Below, piece after piece: positions 1-7,789 of a stretch of DNA of 64,000 nt. A program made the position numbers and the translations under genes. The notes under the pieces are model-generated. The model saw nothing but the letters and a program-made list of their open reading frames with translations, ran no database searches and was not told the origin of the DNA. The stretch comes from Stigmatella erecta (GTDB taxonomy: Bacteria; Myxococcota; Myxococcia; Myxococcales; Myxococcaceae). The stretch lies in the NCBI RefSeq assembly GCF_900111745.1, contig NZ_FOIJ01000004.1, positions 372,001 to 436,000 on the forward strand, in the 5' to 3' direction. Positions within the stretch are counted from its first letter, which is position 1. The number at the start of each line of letters is the position of its first letter.

Positions 1-45
1 TCTTCTTCGCGGCGCTCTTCTTCTTCGCGGCGCTCTTCTTCACGG
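1..45. repeat. 18-bp tandem coding repeat encoding a Lys/Ala/Ser tail
   Basis: The unit TCTTCTTCGCGGCGCTCT is repeated at the left edge. On the minus strand it reads as KKSAAK-type repeats at the C-terminus of the esterase. Such basic, histone-H1-like tails are common in GC-rich bacteria. The array continues beyond the window. Confidence 0.7.
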
Positions 46-1030
46 TGGGCTTGGCGTCCGGGGGCGCGCCCGAGGGATAGAGCGCGCGCCGCAGGGCCTG
101 CTCGTAGTCGCGCAGGAAGGACTGAGCGACCTGGGTCTGCTCGACCAGGTTGAAGGCATGGACGGCCCGCGGGTACACGTGCAGCTCGGTGGGCACGCCC
201 GCCGCCAGGAGCCGGCGGGCATACTCCAGGTTCTCCTCCACGAAGAGATCGAGCGCGCCCACGCTCACCAAGGCGGGCGGAAGCCCCGCGAGCGAGGGCG
301 CGCGCGCGGGGGCCGCGTAGGGAGACACGTTCGCGCCTCCGGGCTTCTGGCCGAGCAGACACTCCCAGCCGAAGCGGTTGGAGGCGCGCGTCCAGAAGAA
401 CTCTCCCACGTGGGGGGAAGGCTCGACTCCCGCAGCCGTGCGATCATCGATCATCGGGTAGATGAGCACCTGAAAGATGACGGGCACCTCGCGTCGATCC
501 CGGACCATCAATGCCAGGGCCGCGGCGAGTCCGCCCCCCGCGCTCTCGCCCCCAATGGCGATGCGGCTCGCGTCCACGCCCAGCTGCGCGGCGTTCGCAT
601 GCAGCCAGCGCAGCGCGGCGTAGCAGTCCTCCACGGGACCTGGAAAGGGCGTCTCGGGGGCCAGGCGGTAGTCCACCGAGACGATGACGCACCCGACACG
701 GCTGGCGAGCCACCGGTTGCCCACGTCGTTCATCTCGGGCGAGCCGATGATGTATCCGCCGGGGTGCATGTGCAGCAGCGCGGGCCACGCACCCGGAGAC
801 TTCCGCTTGGGCCGGTACACGAGCACCCGGACCTCGGGCGCGCCCGGCGGACCCGGCACCCAGCGCTCGGACACCTCGACATCCTTGGGCAGCGCGGCCG
901 GCGCACCCTTCTCCAACCCGCGCGCCAGCTCGAGCCGCATGCCAGGCAGCGTCTCGCGCGTGGGGGTGATCTCGGACCACTGTTCGATGAACGGATGCAA
1001 CTCGGGGTCGACGAGGTGCCGCGACGGCAT
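1..1030 (-). CDS. alpha/beta hydrolase, HSL/GDXG esterase family (3' end outside window)
   Basis: Partial gene with no stop codon in the window; I read it directly from the reverse strand starting at the ATG at 1030. The protein shows the hormone-sensitive-lipase pattern: an oxyanion-hole motif HPGGY near residue 89, the nucleophile elbow GESAGG with Ser163, then LDLFVEEN (acid) and a late HAFN (His) region. These enzymes hydrolyse short or medium acyl esters and are usually cytoplasmic. After the catalytic domain comes a lysine/alanine/serine tail built from a repeated 18-bp unit that runs off the edge, so the true length is unknown (at least 343 residues). Upstream is a weak GGAG about 8 nt before the ATG. 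The next gene (1251) is divergent and is also a hydrolase. The family is secure; the substrate is unknown. Confidence 0.85.
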   Translation of the reverse strand, partial: MPSRHLVDPELHPFIEQWSEITPTRETLPGMRLELARGLEKGAPAALPKDVEVSERWVPGPPGAPEVRVLVYRPKRKSPGAWPALLHMHPGGYIIGSPEMNDVGNRWLASRVGCVIVSVDYRLAPETPFPGPVEDCYAALRWLHANAAQLGVDASRIAIGGESAGGGLAAALALMVRDRREVPVIFQVLIYPMIDDRTAAGVEPSPHVGEFFWTRASNRFGWECLLGQKPGGANVSPYAAPARAPSLAGLPPALVSVGALDLFVEENLEYARRLLAAGVPTELHVYPRAVHAFNLVEQTQVAQSFLRDYEQALRRALYPSGAPPDAKPTVKKSAAKKKSAAKK

Positions 1031-1250
1031 GGGGCGCTCCGGGAGCAAGGCGGTTTGTCTCCTTCCTACCCTTCGGCCCGGGCCATTTCCATGGCGAGCC
1101 GGAGGCTCCCTCTCTGCTGACACATCCCGGTGTTGTAGGCCGGTTCGAGGTTGGCCAGGTTGCTTCTTGTGACATTCTGGTGGCAGGTCCAGAACGGCTT
1201 CAATTGTAGACAGCCGCCAGCCCGTTCTGAGAACACCGAGGGTTTTTTCT

Positions 1251-2516
1251 ATGTCTCGACTTGGTCTAGCGATTGCCGTCCTCGTCGCATGCACGTCCGC
1301 ATTCGCGGCTTCCCCCACGCGTTCCGAAGCGGAACAGCTCGCCTCCGCCGGTTCGCCGTTCGCGGTGACGCGCGAGCACGTCACCGCCGACATCTATCAC
1401 TATCAGTTCGAGCTCCGCGCCGGTTCCACGCCGAACGCTCGCGTGCGCATCCATCGCGTCGTCCGTGAGCTCTCGCCCTGGCGGCCGCGTCCGACCTCGC
1501 ACGCGGTGATGCTGCTTCACGGCGACTTTGCCAACTTCGTCACGAACTTCGTGTCGGCGCTCGGCCATCCCGCGTCGCCGGCGCCGGGGCTCGCCCCGTA
1601 TCTGGCGTCTCGCGGCATCGATGCATGGGGAGTCGACAGGCGCTGGACGCTGCCCACGGCCGAAGGTGATATCTCGGATCTGGGCGGGATGGGCATGGAT
1701 CAGGCGCTCGGGGATACCGCAGCCGCGCTCGCCTTCGCACGGGCGGCACGGACCGTCACCGGCCACGCCCCTGGCCGGATCGTCCTTGGCGGATTCTCGC
1801 ATGGCGCCCAGCTCGCCTATGCATACGCCGCCGCCGACGGCCGCCATGTCTCGGCGATCGCCGCGCTCGACATCTACTATGACATCGCGCCCGAGGACGC
1901 TGACCTGCAGGCCCTGGCGTGCGCCAATGCCGCGGCGGAGCGAGAGGCTCTCGCCGAAGGAATCACGGACTCCAGCAACAGCTTCTTCATCACCGCGGGA
2001 GAGCTGGCGCGGAGCGCACCCGATGCGCCGTCGCCCCTGTTCCCGTCCTACACGAACCGTGGAGCGCTGCTCGGGACGGCGGGTTTGACCTACTTGTTCT
2101 CGCCGTACACGCCGCTGTACCACCTGATTGCCCCGATCCTCGACGCCGAGGGCAACGTGACGGCGGCGCGCGAGTCGTCCGAGGATAGCGTGAGCGCATG
2201 GTTCGCCAGCGCGCCGCCGCACCAATCCCTGCGAGAGGCCGCCGATTTCGATGAGATCTGGTGCGGCACTTCGCAGCGGCCCGGGCTCGCGAACATCCGT
2301 GTCCCGCTCTTCTATCTCGGCGCTGCTGGCGGGTTCGGCGACCACGGCCTGTATTCGGCGGCACGGGTCTCTTCGAAAGACGTCACCACGCTCGTCGTCC
2401 GCCGGTTCGGGCCGGAGCGCGTCGCCGAGGACTTCGGCCATGGCGACCTCCTGTACGCCGCCGACGCCCCGGCGCTCGCCTGGCAACCGCTCGCGGAGTG
2501 GTTGCTGCGCCACTGA
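1251..2516 (+). CDS. secreted alpha/beta hydrolase-fold protein
   Basis: A 421-residue protein with a clear signal peptide (MSRLGLAIAVLVACTSAFA), so probably periplasmic or secreted. An alpha/beta hydrolase core follows: a strand ending in VMLLHGDF (oxyanion region, about 86-93), a nucleophile elbow GFSHGAQ with Ser183, and a C-terminal FGHGDLLY that supplies the likely catalytic His near residue 400. It resembles bacterial lipase/esterase-type hydrolases but carries no signature that fixes a substrate. It converges with the AraC regulator at 2568-3365. The space upstream holds inverted AGAACGG / CCGTTCT arms around 1190-1230, a possible operator. Confidence 0.75.
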   Translation: MSRLGLAIAVLVACTSAFAASPTRSEAEQLASAGSPFAVTREHVTADIYHYQFELRAGSTPNARVRIHRVVRELSPWRPRPTSHAVMLLHGDFANFVTNFVSALGHPASPAPGLAPYLASRGIDAWGVDRRWTLPTAEGDISDLGGMGMDQALGDTAAALAFARAARTVTGHAPGRIVLGGFSHGAQLAYAYAAADGRHVSAIAALDIYYDIAPEDADLQALACANAAAEREALAEGITDSSNSFFITAGELARSAPDAPSPLFPSYTNRGALLGTAGLTYLFSPYTPLYHLIAPILDAEGNVTAARESSEDSVSAWFASAPPHQSLREAADFDEIWCGTSQRPGLANIRVPLFYLGAAGGFGDHGLYSAARVSSKDVTTLVVRRFGPERVAEDFGHGDLLYAADAPALAWQPLAEWLLRH

Positions 2517-2567
2517 GCAGACGCGTTCAGCCTGCTCCCGGGGGGCTGGCTGCAGCGCGAGGCCCCC

Positions 2568-3365
2568 TTAGAGATGAGTGGCTTGGCCCTCACGGTGCTT
2601 CCGAGGCGCCGTTCCATCAACGCCCCGAGCGCCTGCACGCTTCAGGAAGGCGCCCGGGGTGAGCCCAACGAGCTCCCGGAAATCGCCAATGAGGTGCGCC
2701 TGGTCGTAATAGCCCGCGGATGCGGCGATGCGTCCCCAGTCCTTCGAGGCCGCCGCCATCCCCACGGCCCGCTGCAGGCGAACGGCGCGCGCGAAATCCT
2801 TCGGCCCGATGCCGACGCTCTCCGTGAAGGCGCGGCGAAGATGCCGCGCCGTGACGCCAAGCCGCTCCGCCACGCTCTCCACCCGGACCTCGTCTCCTTC
2901 GAGCAAGCGAACCGCGCGGCGAGCGAGCCGTGCCGATGCCGGTTCGAAGGTCTGGTGGGGACGAAGGGCGATCGCGTGGGAGATCCGGTCGAGCATCTCC
3001 GGCAGGTTTCGCGCCGCGAGGAGCTCCTGGCAGAGGTCGCCGCCCGAACGGCCCCAGAGGTCTTCCAGTGGGATGATCCGGTCCGTCAGCTCGCTCGCTG
3101 CCACGCCCAGGAGCGGCGCCGACCAACCTGGCTTGAACTGAAGGATGACCGCCCGCGCGACGCCGGGAGAGTTCTTGAACAGCGCCCGTGTTCGCGGGCC
3201 CGCGACGCACACATCCCCTTTCCGGCCCTCCTCGAGCACTCGAAAGACGAGGGTCGTTCTTCCGTCGGGCAGCCGCTCGTGACAGGTGCGTCCAGCGACT
3301 GGCACGACACCGCGAACGTCCTCGACGAAGCGGGGGAGCGAGAACGTCAAGGCGGCGGAGTCCAT
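2568..3365 (-). CDS. AraC family transcriptional regulator
   Basis: A 265-residue protein. Residues 1-150 form a ligand-sensing region with the LPDGRTTLVFR pattern seen in AraC proteins of the DUF6597 type. The C-terminal third holds the two helix-turn-helices, including VESVAERLGVTARHLRRAF and the signature IAASAGYYDQAHLIGDFRE followed by GLTPGAF. It would act as a DNA-binding activator or repressor. I chose the ATG at 3365 because the protein then begins just before the conserved domain; a longer frame reaches 3485. It is divergent from the hydrolase at 3539 with about 170 bp between, so that gene is its most likely target. The effector is unknown. Confidence 0.85.
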   Translation of the reverse strand: MDSAALTFSLPRFVEDVRGVVPVAGRTCHERLPDGRTTLVFRVLEEGRKGDVCVAGPRTRALFKNSPGVARAVILQFKPGWSAPLLGVAASELTDRIIPLEDLWGRSGGDLCQELLAARNLPEMLDRISHAIALRPHQTFEPASARLARRAVRLLEGDEVRVESVAERLGVTARHLRRAFTESVGIGPKDFARAVRLQRAVGMAAASKDWGRIAASAGYYDQAHLIGDFRELVGLTPGAFLKRAGARGVDGTAPRKHREGQATHL

Positions 3366-3538
3366 CGTGCGCGGCACCCTCGCATCCTCGCGTGTCCACC
3401 ACGGCCGTTCAAGGCGGCGCGGAAGGCACGATGAAATGTCCGGTCCTTCCAATACGTGGAGTGCGCCGCGCCTCATATTCCGCACTCTCGTCTCCGGGCG
3501 TTCTCACGGGGCCGAACCCACGGAAGGACATCCACATC

Positions 3539-4495
3539 ATGAGCAAACCGACTCCCGCAGCCAAAACCCCCAGCGCACCCACGCCGGTCCTGTCGATCAG
3601 CCCCATCGTGCTGCCAGCTCCTGGCCGCGCTGTCGATCTCCAGGTGCGAGTCTCCGCGCCCGTGACCGGAGACGGACTGCCCATCATCTTGCTCTCGCAC
3701 GGCCACGGCCGCTCCAACCACCTCTCCTCCTTGAACGGCTACGCCCCACTCGCCAATTACCTGGCGGCACACGGCTTCGCCGTGATCCAGCCCACCCATC
3801 TCGACTCAAAGACGCTCTCCCTCGGTTCCGGTGACCCCGATGCGCCTCTGTACTGGCGAGCGCGAGCTCAGGACATGAAGCGCATCCTCGACCAGCTCGA
3901 CGCGACCGAGCGCGCCGCCCCTGGGCTCGCCGGGCGCTTGGACCGGAGCAAGGTGGCCGTCATCGGGCACTCGATGGGCGGGCACACCGCGAGCGTGCTG
4001 CTGGGCGCGCGGCACAAGGACCCCCGCGACGGGACGGAAGTGAACCTCGCCGAGCCCCGCATCAAGGCGGGCGTGCTGCTCGCCGCGCCCGGCAGAGGCG
4101 ACGCCCTCAGCAAGTTCGCCGCCGAGAACTACTCCTTCTTCTCGACCATCGATTTCTCCAAGATGACGGCGCCCACGCTCGTGGTCGCTGGCGACAAGGA
4201 TGACTCTCCCCACCTGACGGACGCGGGCCCCGGCTGGCACGCCGATCCCTACCTTCTTGGCCCAAGCCCCAAGTCCCTGGTCACCCTGTTCGACGCAGGG
4301 CACGGGCTCGGTGGAATCTCGGGATATGACGTCGCCGAGACCACGGACGAGAACCCCGAGCGAGTGGCTGCCGTCCAGCACCTCACCTGGGCGTACCTCC
4401 GCACCGCGCTCTACCCCGGAGACTCCGCTTGGCAGGAAGCGCAAAGCGCGCTGACGGGCGCCGCCAAACCGCTGGGACGGATCGAGTCCAAGTAA
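3539..4495 (+). CDS. alpha/beta hydrolase, dienelactone-hydrolase/PET-hydrolase-like
   Basis: A 318-residue protein. Visible features are IILLSHGHGRS (oxyanion hole region, about 49-59), the nucleophile elbow GHSMGG with Ser145, VVAGDKDDSPH (acid region) and FDAGHGLGG (His). This layout matches the dienelactone hydrolase / platelet-activating-factor-acetylhydrolase-like branch. There is no convincing signal peptide; the N-terminus is a Pro/Ala/Thr-rich segment of about 20 residues. GGAAGGA at 3522-3528 gives a good ribosome-binding site for the ATG at 3539. It is divergent from the AraC gene, which probably controls it. The substrate is not predictable. Confidence 0.8.
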   Translation: MSKPTPAAKTPSAPTPVLSISPIVLPAPGRAVDLQVRVSAPVTGDGLPIILLSHGHGRSNHLSSLNGYAPLANYLAAHGFAVIQPTHLDSKTLSLGSGDPDAPLYWRARAQDMKRILDQLDATERAAPGLAGRLDRSKVAVIGHSMGGHTASVLLGARHKDPRDGTEVNLAEPRIKAGVLLAAPGRGDALSKFAAENYSFFSTIDFSKMTAPTLVVAGDKDDSPHLTDAGPGWHADPYLLGPSPKSLVTLFDAGHGLGGISGYDVAETTDENPERVAAVQHLTWAYLRTALYPGDSAWQEAQSALTGAAKPLGRIESK

Positions 4496-4528
4496 GCGAA
4501 TCTTGCATCAGGCCAAGCAGAGACAGGC

Positions 4529-5482
4529 TCAGCGGCGGGGGACCACGGCGGGCCAGGGCGGGGCATTGACCCCGAGCACCTGCTGCTGCGTTACCCCCTC
4601 GGGAACCAGCAGGTCCACGGCGGGGGACTGGCCGGGGTCGCCCAGCCGCCCTCCGCCGAAGCGCTCCCGGGAGTCTCCGGTCCCAATGGGCAGCACCATC
4701 AGCCCCTGGGCGCGGGGCGTGCCGCCGAAGAGCGCGGGCACGTCCACCTTGGTCTCCAGGCTGGCCCCGGTCACTGCCGCGGCATAGCCCCACCCAGGCT
4801 GGGCCATGCCGCCCAGGAACTCCTCCGGGACGAAGAACTCCACGGCAGGCCCGTTGACGCGCACGCGCGTGGGGATGAACACCCGCGCCTCCAGCTCGCG
4901 CTCCACCTCCGCGTCCACCTCCCGCAGGACCGCCTCTCCCATCGGCCCCTGCTGGCGCTGCCGTTCCTGCCGCGCCTCGTGCTGCCACAGGCCACGAAGG
5001 GTGTCCCGAGCCTGGTAAGGCCGGGGCGTGAGCAGGACCATCTTTTCCCAGGCGCTCGCCGGCGCGAGGGTGAGGAACCGTCCGGGCAGGGTATCGGTGC
5101 GTCCCGAGCCCTCCACGCCATCCGTGTCCATGTAGAGGTCCACGTTGAAGGTGTAGAAGCCGAACCGTGCCCGCTGGGCCTGGGTTTCTCCCGTCAGGTC
5201 CACGGTGCGCGCCGCCTCGGGCTTGGCGATGGGACGCGCGAACGTGGCCGCGAACACCGTGCCCCCCGGCGCCGGATAGGCCGCCAGCGACAGCAGGTCC
5301 AGGCTTCCGGGCGCCATGTCCTCGCGCAGTGGGTAGCGCAGATCTCCGTCCCCGTGGTCATCCCCGCGCGGATCCTCCAGGGTGAAGAGGGGAGTGTTGC
5401 CGCGGGTGTGCCGGCCCGGGCAGGCGCTGGTGAGCAAGGCCCCCAGGACGAGCAAGGGAAGGGGGCGGCGGAAGAAAGTCAT
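4529..5482 (-). CDS. lipoprotein with glucodextranase-type DOMON-like domain
   Basis: A 317-residue protein with a lipoprotein signal (RRPLPLLVLGALLTSACPG, lipobox Cys about residue 21). The body begins FTLEDPRGDDHGDGDLRYP and later has SGRTDTLPGRFLTLAPA then AWEKMVLLTP. The same pattern (DPxGDDxGxGxYxYP ... SGxTxxLPG ... AWEKxVxLxP) occurs in the secreted protein at 11368-12183, so the two are paralogues. The pattern fits the C-terminal DOMON-like module of glucodextranases, which may bind carbohydrate at the cell surface. It has a central Glu/Gln/Arg-rich insertion (about residues 160-190) that the other lacks. Its first 45 bases are duplicated at 7586-7630. Confidence 0.7.
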   Translation of the reverse strand: MTFFRRPLPLLVLGALLTSACPGRHTRGNTPLFTLEDPRGDDHGDGDLRYPLREDMAPGSLDLLSLAAYPAPGGTVFAATFARPIAKPEAARTVDLTGETQAQRARFGFYTFNVDLYMDTDGVEGSGRTDTLPGRFLTLAPASAWEKMVLLTPRPYQARDTLRGLWQHEARQERQRQQGPMGEAVLREVDAEVERELEARVFIPTRVRVNGPAVEFFVPEEFLGGMAQPGWGYAAAVTGASLETKVDVPALFGGTPRAQGLMVLPIGTGDSRERFGGGRLGDPGQSPAVDLLVPEGVTQQQVLGVNAPPWPAVVPRR

Positions 5483-5484
5483 CG
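5440..5484. repeat. direct repeat A, left copy (5' end of DOMON lipoprotein gene)
   Basis: This 45-bp segment matches 7586-7630 in the same orientation at 42 of 45 positions. It covers the start codon and first 14 codons of the lipoprotein gene. Together with the right copy it brackets the toxin/immunity pair. Confidence 0.85.
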
Positions 5485-5642
5485 CGGGACATCTCCTGGA
5501 AGGAAAAAGGCCCGGCGAGCGTCGCCGCGCGCCGGGCCCTGCTCAAGAGGGAAGCGAGGGGAATGCTATGAGACCGGGCCAATGGAGCGTGCCAGGGAGG
5601 CAATCCTCCAACATGCCTCCTGTCTCGCAAGAAGAGGGACAC

Positions 5643-5799
5643 ATGAGCCTGTGGCGGATGCTGTGGACGGCCGAAGCGCTGTTCCTCGTGTTGCTCGTGG
5701 GGTGCGGCAGCATCCCAAGGGGGCCCCGCGTGGAGCATCTCGGCCAGGGCAAAACCGTCGTCCACATTTCCCCGCACGGCGGATCTGCAACCCGTCACG
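5643..5799 (+). pseudogene. lipoprotein leader of the toxin gene, out of frame with its body
   Basis: The ATG at 5643 opens a canonical lipoprotein signal (MSLWRMLWTAEALFLVLLVG then Cys21) and continues as PRGPRVEHLGQGKTVVHI. The frame then departs from that of the AHH toxin body, which is shifted +1. Removing one base from the TTTCCCC run at 5767-5773 would join them as VVHIPRTADLQPVTVEKEEF, which reads as one continuous protein. So this is either a frameshift mutation, a sequencing error, or a recoding site. The uncorrected leader frame stays open to 6344. Confidence 0.75.
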
Positions 5800-7011
5800 G
5801 TGGAGAAAGAGGAATTCCGGCAGGCCATGAGGCAACTGGCGCGCGGGGTGCGGCTGACAGGCACGCCACGCCAGACGGCCGAGAAGGCGTTTCAGCTGGC
5901 CTCGCAGAGCGGCAACTACCTCTACCTGCCGAGAGACAAAAAGCTGGTACCGCTGGGGCCCGGCGAGTCCTTGGAGGGGGCGTTGACGAAAGAGGACCTG
6001 GACTTGGCGGAACGCTACAGGCTTTGGTGCCAGCGCGTTCACAACGTTTACGGCGACTGTCTTGGCGGCGCACTGGTGGGTGGGCGCTACTTGGACATGC
6101 AAGGCCGCTACGTTTGGGCGCTGTCCCTGAGCAAGAGCCCGGTACTGGAGGAAATGAAGCAGGCGCTGGGAGAGACGGTGGAGTTCCGCGCGCTCATCCA
6201 CGCAGCGCTCTGGACCTTGGGCTCCATGTTGCTGATCTTGGCGCTGAATCCTGTGGCTCCAGCGCTGGTGGCGGCCGTGGGCGTCGGGATGATTCTGTAT
6301 GTGGGCTACGGCACGCTTCGCAATCTCGTGACGGGTTGGCTTGAGTTGATGGAAGGGGTGAAGGGGGCCACCACTTTCGAGCAGCTCCGCGAGGCGGGAG
6401 AGCGCTTCGGGAGGATCATCGGGCGAGAGTCCGCGCGGGCACTCGCCCTGGTGCTGGTAGCGGCCATTGGCGCGACAGCGCAGCAGTTCGCGGCGCGTGT
6501 GCCGGCGCTGCCCGGCTCGGCGCAGGTGGCCATTCAGGCCGAGGACACCGCGCGCATCTCGCTGACCGCCTTGGGCGCAGTCGAAGAAATCGCGCTCACG
6601 GCGGAGGGCGTGAGCGTGACGGTGGCAGCCACCGCGACGACGATGGCATCGCGAGGCGGTGGCGGTCAGAACCGTCCCTGCGTCGAGACGCACCACATCG
6701 CCACCATCTGCAACGACAAGTCCACGGCGCGCGGTGGCCCGTGGACGCCTCGATTCCGCCGCATCTTCGCCAGAGCGGGAATGACGCGGGATGACCCGGC
6801 CAACAGAACGCCTCTGCCGGGGCACTACGGACCGCACCCTGAACGGTATCACGAGGCCGTTCATGAGGCACTGAACTCGTCGACGGCGACTTGTCGCAGC
6901 ATTGTGGAGTGCCGGGCAATGCTGAAAGAGGCGCTGAAGGAACTGGCGAAGCAAATCGCCACCCCGGGAACAGAACTGAACCAGCTCGTCGCCCGGCAGC
7001 TGCCACGTTAA
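5800..7011 (+). CDS. SitA-like polymorphic toxin body with C-terminal AHH nuclease domain
   Basis: A 403-residue frame from a GTG at 5800. Upstream, the in-frame codons before the GTG still read as protein, and the natural N-terminus is almost certainly the lipoprotein leader at 5643. Residues 1-130 resemble the conserved N-terminal region of myxobacterial SitA-type lipoprotein toxins. About residues 130-170 hold a hydrophobic hairpin (LIHAALWTLGSMLLILALNP ... GVGMILYVGYG). The C-terminus has THHIATICNDKS and a downstream HPERYHEAVHEAL, the two His clusters of AHH-type HNH/Endo VII nucleases; the usual Ala before HH is Thr. SitA toxins pass between kin by TraA/B outer-membrane exchange and are neutralised by a linked immunity protein. 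The Imm11 gene follows directly. If the frameshift is real the toxin would lack its lipid anchor. Confidence 0.8.
   Translation: MEKEEFRQAMRQLARGVRLTGTPRQTAEKAFQLASQSGNYLYLPRDKKLVPLGPGESLEGALTKEDLDLAERYRLWCQRVHNVYGDCLGGALVGGRYLDMQGRYVWALSLSKSPVLEEMKQALGETVEFRALIHAALWTLGSMLLILALNPVAPALVAAVGVGMILYVGYGTLRNLVTGWLELMEGVKGATTFEQLREAGERFGRIIGRESARALALVLVAAIGATAQQFAARVPALPGSAQVAIQAEDTARISLTALGAVEEIALTAEGVSVTVAATATTMASRGGGGQNRPCVETHHIATICNDKSTARGGPWTPRFRRIFARAGMTRDDPANRTPLPGHYGPHPERYHEAVHEALNSSTATCRSIVECRAMLKEALKELAKQIATPGTELNQLVARQLPR
6520..6548. repeat. direct repeat B, left copy (inside toxin gene)
   Basis: This 29-bp stretch within the toxin gene (encoding AIQAED) recurs at 9005-9033 with a single mismatch, in the same orientation. 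Confidence 0.75.
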
Positions 7012-7584
7012 ATGGAGTCCATGTCCAAGCGCTTCTTCAAGCTCGCCGACAATGTGTATGTCCCCCACCGTTGGGATCTCGGCACGCCGGTAGATCATCA
7101 GGATCGGCAGGTGGATGACAGGCCGTTCACGTGCGGAACACCTGTGCCCATCACGGGCCGCTTGAGAATTCCCGTCGAGAACGCAGGAAAGCCGCTGGAT
7201 TTCACGGAGGCGAGCGTCGGTCTTCCAGTGGTCCATGTCCGGGTTGCGTCCATATTCGCGCAGCTGGCCCCGGAGGATGTGCAGCTCATCCCCGTGGACG
7301 TGGAGGGCCAACCGGATCAGTACCTCATCCTCGTGGCCACACGCCTCATCCGCTGTATCGACGAACAGGCGTCCCGGATTCAGCTCTGGACCCACGAAAA
7401 CGGGGTTCCGGACATGGTCGGGAAGTACTTCTCCGTGCGTGACTTGCGCATCGACCGGACCCAAGTGGGGAGCGCCCAGGTGTTCCGCCCCGAAGGGTGG
7501 ACGGTCGCGCTTATCGTCTCCGGAGAGATCAAGGACGCCCTGGAGCGCATGGGCGCCACGGGCGTGAGGTTTCAGGAGGTCTAA
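7012..7584 (+). CDS. Imm11 (MXAN_0049-type) immunity protein
   Basis: A 190-residue protein beginning immediately after the toxin stop (TAAATG), so it is co-transcribed and probably coupled to the toxin gene. An alternative ATG at 7021 gives MSKRFFKLADNVYVPHRWDL, which fits the usual family start better. The order FFKL..VYVP.RW.LG.P ... KPLDFT ... PVVH.RVASIF is characteristic of the Imm11 family, formerly DUF1629, with the Myxococcus protein MXAN_0049 as type member. The expected role is to bind and block the adjacent nuclease in the cytoplasm. The family call is fairly secure from context plus motif; cognate specificity is inferred from linkage. Confidence 0.8.
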   Translation: MESMSKRFFKLADNVYVPHRWDLGTPVDHQDRQVDDRPFTCGTPVPITGRLRIPVENAGKPLDFTEASVGLPVVHVRVASIFAQLAPEDVQLIPVDVEGQPDQYLILVATRLIRCIDEQASRIQLWTHENGVPDMVGKYFSVRDLRIDRTQVGSAQVFRPEGWTVALIVSGEIKDALERMGATGVRFQEV

Positions 7585-7585
7585 T

Positions 7586-7630
7586 CCCCCAGGACGAGCA
7601 AGGGAAGGGGACGGCGGAAGGAAGTCACCG
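7586..7630. repeat. direct repeat A, right copy
   Basis: It matches 5440-5484 at 42 of 45 positions. One of the three differences turns the start codon (CAT on the plus strand) into CAC, so this copy cannot start the lipoprotein. It lies 2 bp after the immunity gene stop. No other part of the lipoprotein gene follows. Confidence 0.85.
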
Positions 7631-7754
7631 GAGAAGGGGTTGGAACAGTTCCGGCAGGAAGTCGAACGGCTTCTTGCCGGCGATGCCCCGGATTTTGGCC
7701 GCAGCGCACCATGCCGGAGCGGCAGATGGCTTGACAGGCCACGATCCCAAAATT

Positions 7755-7770
7755 ATCTAGTGAACTAGAT
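7755..7770. promoter_or_regulatory. palindromic operator for the MarR/OhrR-like regulator
   Basis: Perfect 7-bp inverted arms ATCTAGT and ACTAGAT are separated by GA, about 20 bp before the ATG of the regulator. A partial second copy (TAGAACACTAG) follows at 7773-7783. The site lies in an AT-rich pocket unlike its surroundings. It is the expected size and symmetry for a MarR-dimer operator, so autoregulation is likely. Confidence 0.75.
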
Positions 7771-7789
7771 TTTAGAACACTAGAGAAAC

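Noticed and set aside
1-45. Short tandem repeats at the left edge as a possible CRISPR
   Set aside because: The units are 18 bp with no spacers and encode a Lys/Ala/Ser tail.
158-1120. Plus-strand frame of 320 codons
   Set aside because: Shadow of the partial esterase gene, which carries the GESAGG and HPGG motifs on the other strand.
7625-7740. Minus-strand fragment reading KIRGIAGKKPFDFLPELF then stop in the right repeat
   Set aside because: It looks like a possible C-terminus of a lost gene, but is too short and has no start or recognisable family.
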